Below, in pieces: positions 58,379 to 64,000 of a stretch of 64,000 nt of DNA. Within the stretch, counting starts at the first letter, position 1, and each line of letters starts with the position of its first letter. The translations under genes and the position numbers were made by a program. The notes under the pieces are model-generated. The model did not search any database. It worked only from the letters and a program-made list of their open reading frames with translations, and was not told the DNA's origin. Source of the DNA: Clarireedia homoeocarpa (Eukaryota; Ascomycota; Leotiomycetes; Helotiales; Rutstroemiaceae); assembly GCA_001465935.1 (NCBI GenBank), contig LNKV01000007.1, positions 806,001-870,000 of the forward strand, written 5' to 3'.

Positions 58379-60376
58379 ATGCCTCCATACATCAAAATGG
58401 CTGAAAGTATCGACTTGAGTAGTCAGGGAAAGCCTGGGACATCTTCAGGACCTGGGGACGGGCCGCCTGGTGTGAAGACTTGGTCGACGCCAGTATCATC
58501 AATTGAGGATGATCATAATGATCCAAACGGAAATCCAAAGAAAACATATTTGACGGGATGGAGGCTCCACATTACCACTCTTGCGTTCGACTCACTGCTC
58601 GAAGATTTTGAGGACATCATGAGAACTAACATGGAGAATACAGCGTCTGTCTCGGTCTTTTCCTTCCCAACTTCGAGGTTTCGATTGTCAGTACTAGTTT
58701 GGTTTCCATCACCAATGACTTGAAGGGTTTTGCGCAAAGCTCTTGGGTTGTAACTTCATACTTGATCACCTATACTGGTAAGATTCTACATCTCTACAGG
58801 CGTAGAACTTGCAAAAATCTAACGGCTATAAGGTTTCTTCATCGTGTGGGCGAAATTGAGCGATATTTTTGGGCGCAAAATTACCATTATGGGATCGCTG
58901 CTTATGTTTGCTGCATTTTCCGGAGCGTCTGCTGCTGCAACATCAATTGAATCACTGTAAGCAACAGTGTACTTCATCCGTACATTCTTCATTAACTTCT
59001 TTTTAAGGGCTGCTCTTCGAGCGTTCCAAGGTATTGGAGGGTCTGGTGTATACGCACTTTCGATGGTCACAGTCTATGAGATGGTTCCAGATACCGAATA
59101 CACGAAAATGGCTGGATTAGTGAGCTTTACATTTGCATTGGGCATATGTCTCGGTCCATTATGCGGAGGATTGATCAACGAACATACCACTTGGAAATGG
59201 GTCTTTCTACTCAAGTTCGTCGTCACCTGCAATCTGTTGTCAGAAGCTCTTACTAACATTACGCTTGTAAAGTGTCCCAGCAGCAGGAATAGCCGCACTA
59301 CTGTTGTTGATCGCTCTCCCGATGAACTTTCCGTACCATAACCATCCAGTATTGAAGAAGCGCTCAATGTTTCATAACTTCACAATGAACTCACTGAACA
59401 GACTAGATTTTGAAGGCGCAGCTTTACTTTTGGCTGCTTCTATCTTCCTTGTTACGGCTCTTCAGCAGGTTGAAACTGGCATCGCGTGGGGGGCTGCTTC
59501 GATTGTTGTGCTTCTTGCTCTGTCGCCAGTTTGCTTCATTGGGTTCTTATTATGGGAAAGATTTATCACTAGACGTGAGGGGGCTATGGAGCCAGTCTTC
59601 CCATGGCGTTTTATTGAAGATCGAGTCTGGATGGGGATGATTCTGTTGGTTACTCTTTCCTATTCTCTCTACACATTGACTAATTATTCTTCCGCAGTAA
59701 TACTTTCCTAACGGGAATTGTATTCACAGTCTGTGTGATCCAAATTCCTCTTCGTCTGCAAGCTGTCAATGGACTCTCGCCTCTTGCAGCTGGTGTAAAG
59801 CTTCTAGCATATGGAGCTCTTGTTCCTTCCGGATCATTCGTCGGTGCCGCTCTCTCCAGCAAAGCCAAAGTTCCACCGATTTTCGTTCTTATGGTTGGTA
59901 CCGCTTTTCAAATTATCGGTTGTGCGTTGATGACACAGCTTCCTACGAATGGAGATCTTCTGAAGGCTTCTTACGCTTACGAGTTTATGGCCGGTCTTGG
60001 CACGGGTTTGCAAACTGGGACGCTTATCATCATCACACCTTTCGTCGCAGCCAACCGTGATTTAGCTGTCGCTACAGCCGCTATCAATCAATTCCGTTTC
60101 CTCGGTGGATCTATTGGGCTTTCCATCGTTACTAGTGTCGTCTACAGCATCAACAAACCTAAACTACTCGTATTCCTATCGCTTGAGAAGGTCGAGCTTA
60201 TCATGCAATCTATTCAGAACATTGCCCCCTATGGTCCCGACGACAAACACCGGATCCGACATATCTTTGCAGAGGGATATAACACACAAATGATATTCGC
60301 CACAGCATTTGCTGCTGCAGAAGTATTTGCCATTGCGCTTATGTGGCGGAAGAGGATTTTCAGGATCGCTGAATGA
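58379..60376 (+). CDS. MFS exporter, DHA2-type with 14 helices
   Basis: Six exons: 58379-58584, 58644-58777, 58833-58956, 59008-59214, 59273-59644 and 59698-60376, all in phase, 573 residues. Read without splicing the locus looks broken in four places, but each break is removed by a GT..AG intron with a good branch point. The joined sequence shows the hallmarks of the drug:H+ antiporter-2 group: FLPNFEVSIVSTSLVSIT in helix 1, the motif-A loop AKLSDIFGRK between helices 2 and 3, RAFQGIGGSGVYAL (motif B) and the antiporter motif C LGICLGPLCGGLI. LLNVPAGIAALLLLIALPMN follows; later helices include FEFMAGLGTG-like and FRFLGGSIGLSIVTSVVY segments. Two ATGs (58379 and 58397) are possible starts. 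It is expected in the plasma membrane, pumping out the polyketide or giving self-protection. Close to the PKS and hydrolase genes. Confidence 0.93.
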
Positions 60377-61126
60377 GCGGGAGGGTTCTATTTTTTGGTT
60401 CCAAATTGCTTTTAACGATCATGGGGACATGGTGTTAACGACGACGGATAAACAAAAGAAATGCATCCATCCGTCCTGATGAGGGGACTTCGTTTTGCTA
60501 TTTTTATATCACATATATATACCTCGATTTGATACCAGGGGGTGGGTTTTCTCGTCTTGTCATAATACATGCGTTCGTTTGTTGTACATACGTATTTATT
60601 CCAACCACATGGAAAGTGGCTGCCACCGCACATATATCTACTCAACACATATATGTTAGACTGATTAATGAATGAGAAGTTTACACGACATATTAGATGC
60701 ACTCAACATTTGTTTCATGTTGTCTTTACTTGGATTTTTGCGATTCTATTTGTCATGGATAATTCTTATTCGCCAAAAGGTCCCGGTGTCTCCGAGGAGG
60801 GAAGTTGATAGCAGCCTCGCTGCAATGCGCAGTCAGCATTCAAAAGGGGAAGTCACATAACGTTGCACCACAGCTAAGAAAGGTAGCATCCATAATGCTT
60901 CACTAGAAAAACACGCGACAATCCATGTGATTTCTAACGCCATCTCGTGCTCCGTACCTAGGTTCCACATAGTGTCAAAAAAAGAACGGGTCGCCATCGA
61001 TCCGGACGCGAACCAGGAGAAGCAGACATGCAAAAATGGGTGACGGACAGAAGGCCATACTCGCTGCAGGTACAGTACATTGCACCTTTACACCTGCATC
61101 ATCTATCTATCTTCCCCTTCATTGAC
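60377..61126. other. Convergent intergenic spacer
   Basis: Lies between the 3' ends of the MFS gene and the serine hydrolase gene. Nothing else supported. Confidence 0.5.
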
Positions 61127-62101
61127 TTATACATGCGCAGACAATGCTTTATGAATAGTCTTCCTAACCGCCTGCACCATTCCCGGCACCGAATCCTTCA
61201 ACGCCCCCGAACTTGGCACCTCATGGCCTCCAGAGTGTACAAACGCAACCGCTGCATCTTTTTTACAAAGGGTCTTGACCTCCTCACTCTGTTCCCGCCA
61301 CACGGTATCCCCCGTACCCCAAATATGAGCTGTGGGGATCGGAATGACTTCCCCATGCTCCGCGAAACGCAAACTCTTCAATTCATCGCGCTCAAGTAGA
61401 GCGATAGGGTCCACCGGCAAACCGGCGCTGATGAAGATCGCGCATTTGAAAACTGGCGATAGATGCTGGGCCGTAGGGTCACTCATGAACTTCCACGTGA
61501 TATAAGTTGAGAGGAGGGCAGCGCCTTGAGAGAAGGCGATACCGCCGTCAAAAGGGCCTTCGGTGCGAATGTACGCGTCGAGGTCCAGAAGAGCCTTCTT
61601 ACATGTTGGGATATTCGTTACATCGAAGTACGCGAATGAGTCTTCAGTGGAAGTAAAGAGGGCCGCGATGGCTTGATCTGAAATTTCGCCAAGTCAGACA
61701 GAGACCTTTCAGTATGCTTCACATGTGGAAACTATCATGTTACAGATTTGACGGTGATAAAACTTACCTGACGAACAAGGCAATGTGCCTTCGACAAATT
61801 CATACGTGTGGTGATCGCCCAGTTCATAGCGGAGTGCAGCTATAAAATTCGCGTTCAGATTAGTAAGACGCTCTGACGATTAGATGGATGTCGCTGAAGC
61901 AACGCTCACCTGTTTGCATTTCGAATATCTACATATAAGAAGTATGTTAGATAGTGATCACTAATACACCAATACACTAATCTAAACGGGTAATACTCAT
62001 GATCATAGACACACCGCTCGGTGAATTAATTAGGTGGGAATAAGAAAAGTTCAACATACCTGGCTATTCGTGCCCATTCCATGAAAGCAGAGGAAACGCA
62101 T
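61127..62101 (-). CDS. FSH-family serine hydrolase (LovG-type polyketide thioesterase)
   Basis: Four exons: 62101-62060, 61928-61910 (a 19-base microexon), 61839-61768 and 61677-61127, in phase, 227 residues. The protein opens MRFLCFHGMGTNSQIFEMQT, the standard start of the FSH1/DUF341 alpha/beta-hydrolases. The nucleophile elbow is GGIAFSQGAA near residue 95; most relatives have GFSQG, here the first Gly is Ala. The acid is in HIWGTGDTVW near 170 and the histidine in HSGGHEVP near 200, so the Ser-Asp-His triad is complete. No signal peptide, so it is cytosolic. In the lovastatin pathway the FSH enzyme LovG releases the product of a highly reducing PKS that, like the one here, ends with an ACP. 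Nearness to such a PKS and an exporter makes trans release the best guess. A general esterase is the alternative. Confidence 0.93.
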
Positions 62102-64000
62102 CTTTGTCTGCCGTGTATCTGTATCGTCTTGTCTCGCTTCCGTCTCAAACTTACGCTTGGTCAGCTTACCCGTATGAAGCAGCTACAGTTGCGATCTTCA
62201 GAGGTCTTTTCTTCTTTCTTCGCGTGCTCCGTATGTATGATCGTATCAAGTTGGTGGTCGCTATGCTCTGATTGGAATGATAGGATGGAGGGAGGGCTGG
62301 TAATATGCTTAGACTATACACCCCCTGGTAATAATAGTTACTAAAAAGCACAGGGGGCTGGATTGCCAATCCTGGAAGAGCTGTAAATAATAACTCTCTT
62401 CTGTATCTAAGGTTCATGCTCAAATGAGGCGTAGTAAGCAATAAATTTCTCTCCATTTTTTGGCTGCTGTGCTACCCCAGTTGTATGAATTGTATGCACA
62501 CTGCACGCCCACGGCGTAAAGTGACATCCTGGCTAGGAACCAGAGCAACTTTTTTTAAATAAATTTGCAAGCGCTGCGCTATTTTCAGCAAGGGTGAATG
62601 AAGCCTTAATCTACTTTTGGCTCATTCCGCTGCGAAACTTCGGCTAGATGACCCTGAATCTGCTGTAACTCTTCGCTTATTCTTGTGCAGACGTTTGATT
62701 TTCTGTCAGGTTGTGTGATAGAATTACGCCTAAAATATTTTTACGGCGGGAATATGCTTATAATTAGGTGGTTGGAGTTGAATATTTTATTTATTTGTTG
62801 CTGACTGAACACATGCCATGGGAAATCCTTCCACCCCTCAATCACACACACAGAGATCTTTCGATCTTCCAACGATTACATGTTGTAGTTAGAACGATTC
62901 GATTCGCCTGCAGATACGACTCACAGGTCTTCTAGAAGAGATCAACAAAGGAATAACCTGTTTTACGGATCGTTGATGAGTCTTCAATAGCGATAGCCGC
63001 CGGACTACCTCCAACCTACGTACTTCGTATGTTATCTCTTCAATTACTGTACGAAGTACCTTCGTACATTACAGGTATTTTGCCCGTTAGTACATCTTGA
63101 ATCGGTGAGTAGCCAGCGTAGGCTTCATGAATCGTCTTATCAAAATATCTCGTATGAAGTGGTATCATCCGCCCATATACCCAGCGCATTAGTAATAACC
63201 CTGTTCAGCTCTTTCTCATTATAGTCATTGGACCGATGTAACCAGTATTCATGCGGAACCTCTATATGATTTCCATTGTCTCGGGACAGGACAACGACTC
63301 CAAACGCAGAATGACACCACAACCATTTCCGAGGTTACGGCGATACGATGATTCATTCGCACGGTACCCAGAGATAACCTCCAGCCTAAACTCAAGATGC
63401 AGATCCATTCGGGCCATAGTTTCGACACGTTGGCCGGCCCGCACCAACAAGGGTCCTCGTCGAATTTTCGGATGCTCCACCAATCACAGCGCTTATTTAT
63501 ATTAGGACAGCTCTAGGGGTGAAAGAAGTGCGCAGCTTCGATTCAAATCAAGCCATGAACTCACAGACGAAACGAACCAGTTCCCTTTCCCCGTCTTGTC
63601 GACATTATGCGTTCGTTACAGATGTCCGGTAGCAGAACGAATGAAATAGCGTGGTTACATTGCATCGCATTGCATACTTTTAACGTGCGGAAGTACGGCA
63701 CAGATTCCTGATGCAAAAGGAATGAGTTCATTCCTATGCAATCAGCGACTAGTTCAAGCAACTGTGGTTTATTTATTCGGTGGATTGGACCTAGTGCTGT
63801 ACTGCGATCCTTCGGCCTGCGACTAACTATCTATGTAAAGTATGTATTTGAGAGTTGAAATTGCAGTACAGCTACTTCGTACAGTCCAGTCTTCAGAAGC
63901 ATTTTCAAACCTTCGTTCGTTCCGTTTCATTTCCGCTCTTGCACTCTTACGCTCTAATCCATCTACTCCTACACCGATGAACAGTCGTTCGATCAGCTTA
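62102..64000. other. Right-hand flank, no intact gene
   Basis: Promoter of the hydrolase gene, then AT-rich DNA. Apart from the possible decayed frame at 63140-63483 nothing is supported. GTACGAAGTAC-like palindromic text occurs near 63020-63075. Confidence 0.45.
63140..63483 (-). pseudogene. Possible decayed hypothetical gene (frameshifted)
   Basis: Two minus-strand frames overlap and look like consecutive parts of one protein in different frames: the first reads MDLHLEFRLEVISGYRANES then YRRNLGNG, the second WCHSAFGVVVLSRDNGN then VPHEYWLHRSNDYN and ALGIWADD. The frame change falls near 63310-63330 without an obvious GT..AG pair. I do not recognise the family. It could equally be chance open frames. 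Confidence 0.25.

Overview
The window is nuclear DNA of a filamentous ascomycete. Genes carry many short introns (about 50-120 bases) with GT..AG ends and CTRAY-like branch points, and the families are typical of such fungi: Zn2Cys6 regulator, NCS1 permease, GPI-type phospholipase B, GH78 rhamnosidase and a highly reducing polyketide synthase. The JIP5 and RPN2 proteins look like those of Leotiomycetes (Helotiales), but that placement is only an impression. No rRNA, tRNA, transposon or CRISPR was seen. All exon joins were worked out by hand from splice sites and reading frame.

Layout. 1-14 kb: a conserved hypothetical gene (-), a secondary-metabolism type SMP-30/gluconolactonase-like protein (+), a secreted GH78 alpha-L-rhamnosidase with four exons (+), and a large unrecognised gene with degenerate internal modules and probable basic 3' exons (+). 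14.6-28.5 kb: housekeeping block with an NCS1 nucleobase/allantoin-type permease (-), proteasome subunit RPN2 (-), the mRNA-capping RNA triphosphatase CET1 with a polyglutamine tract (+), and a Zn2Cys6 transcription factor (-). 28.5-38 kb: gene-poor DNA with many small tandem duplications, holding only the WD-repeat ribosome biogenesis protein JIP5 (+) and an isolated 254-residue protein whose layout resembles fungal gasdermin-like cell-death proteins (+). 38-44.5 kb: phospholipase B (+) and a 1220-residue BRCT protein (+).

45.3-62.1 kb: a compact polyketide gene cluster. It contains an intact 11-exon highly reducing PKS (KS-AT-DH-MT-ER-KR-ACP, 2619 residues, no release domain) on the minus strand. 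Upstream of it lie a seven-helix fungal 'rhodopsin-domain' membrane protein (+), a 14-helix DHA2-type MFS exporter (+), and a small FSH-family serine hydrolase (-), the family of the LovG thioesterase. The natural reading is that the PKS makes a reduced, possibly C-methylated chain, the hydrolase frees it from the ACP in trans, and the MFS protein exports it. No oxidase or cluster-specific regulator lies inside the window next to the PKS; the cluster may continue beyond 64 kb, where only a possible decayed reading frame is visible.
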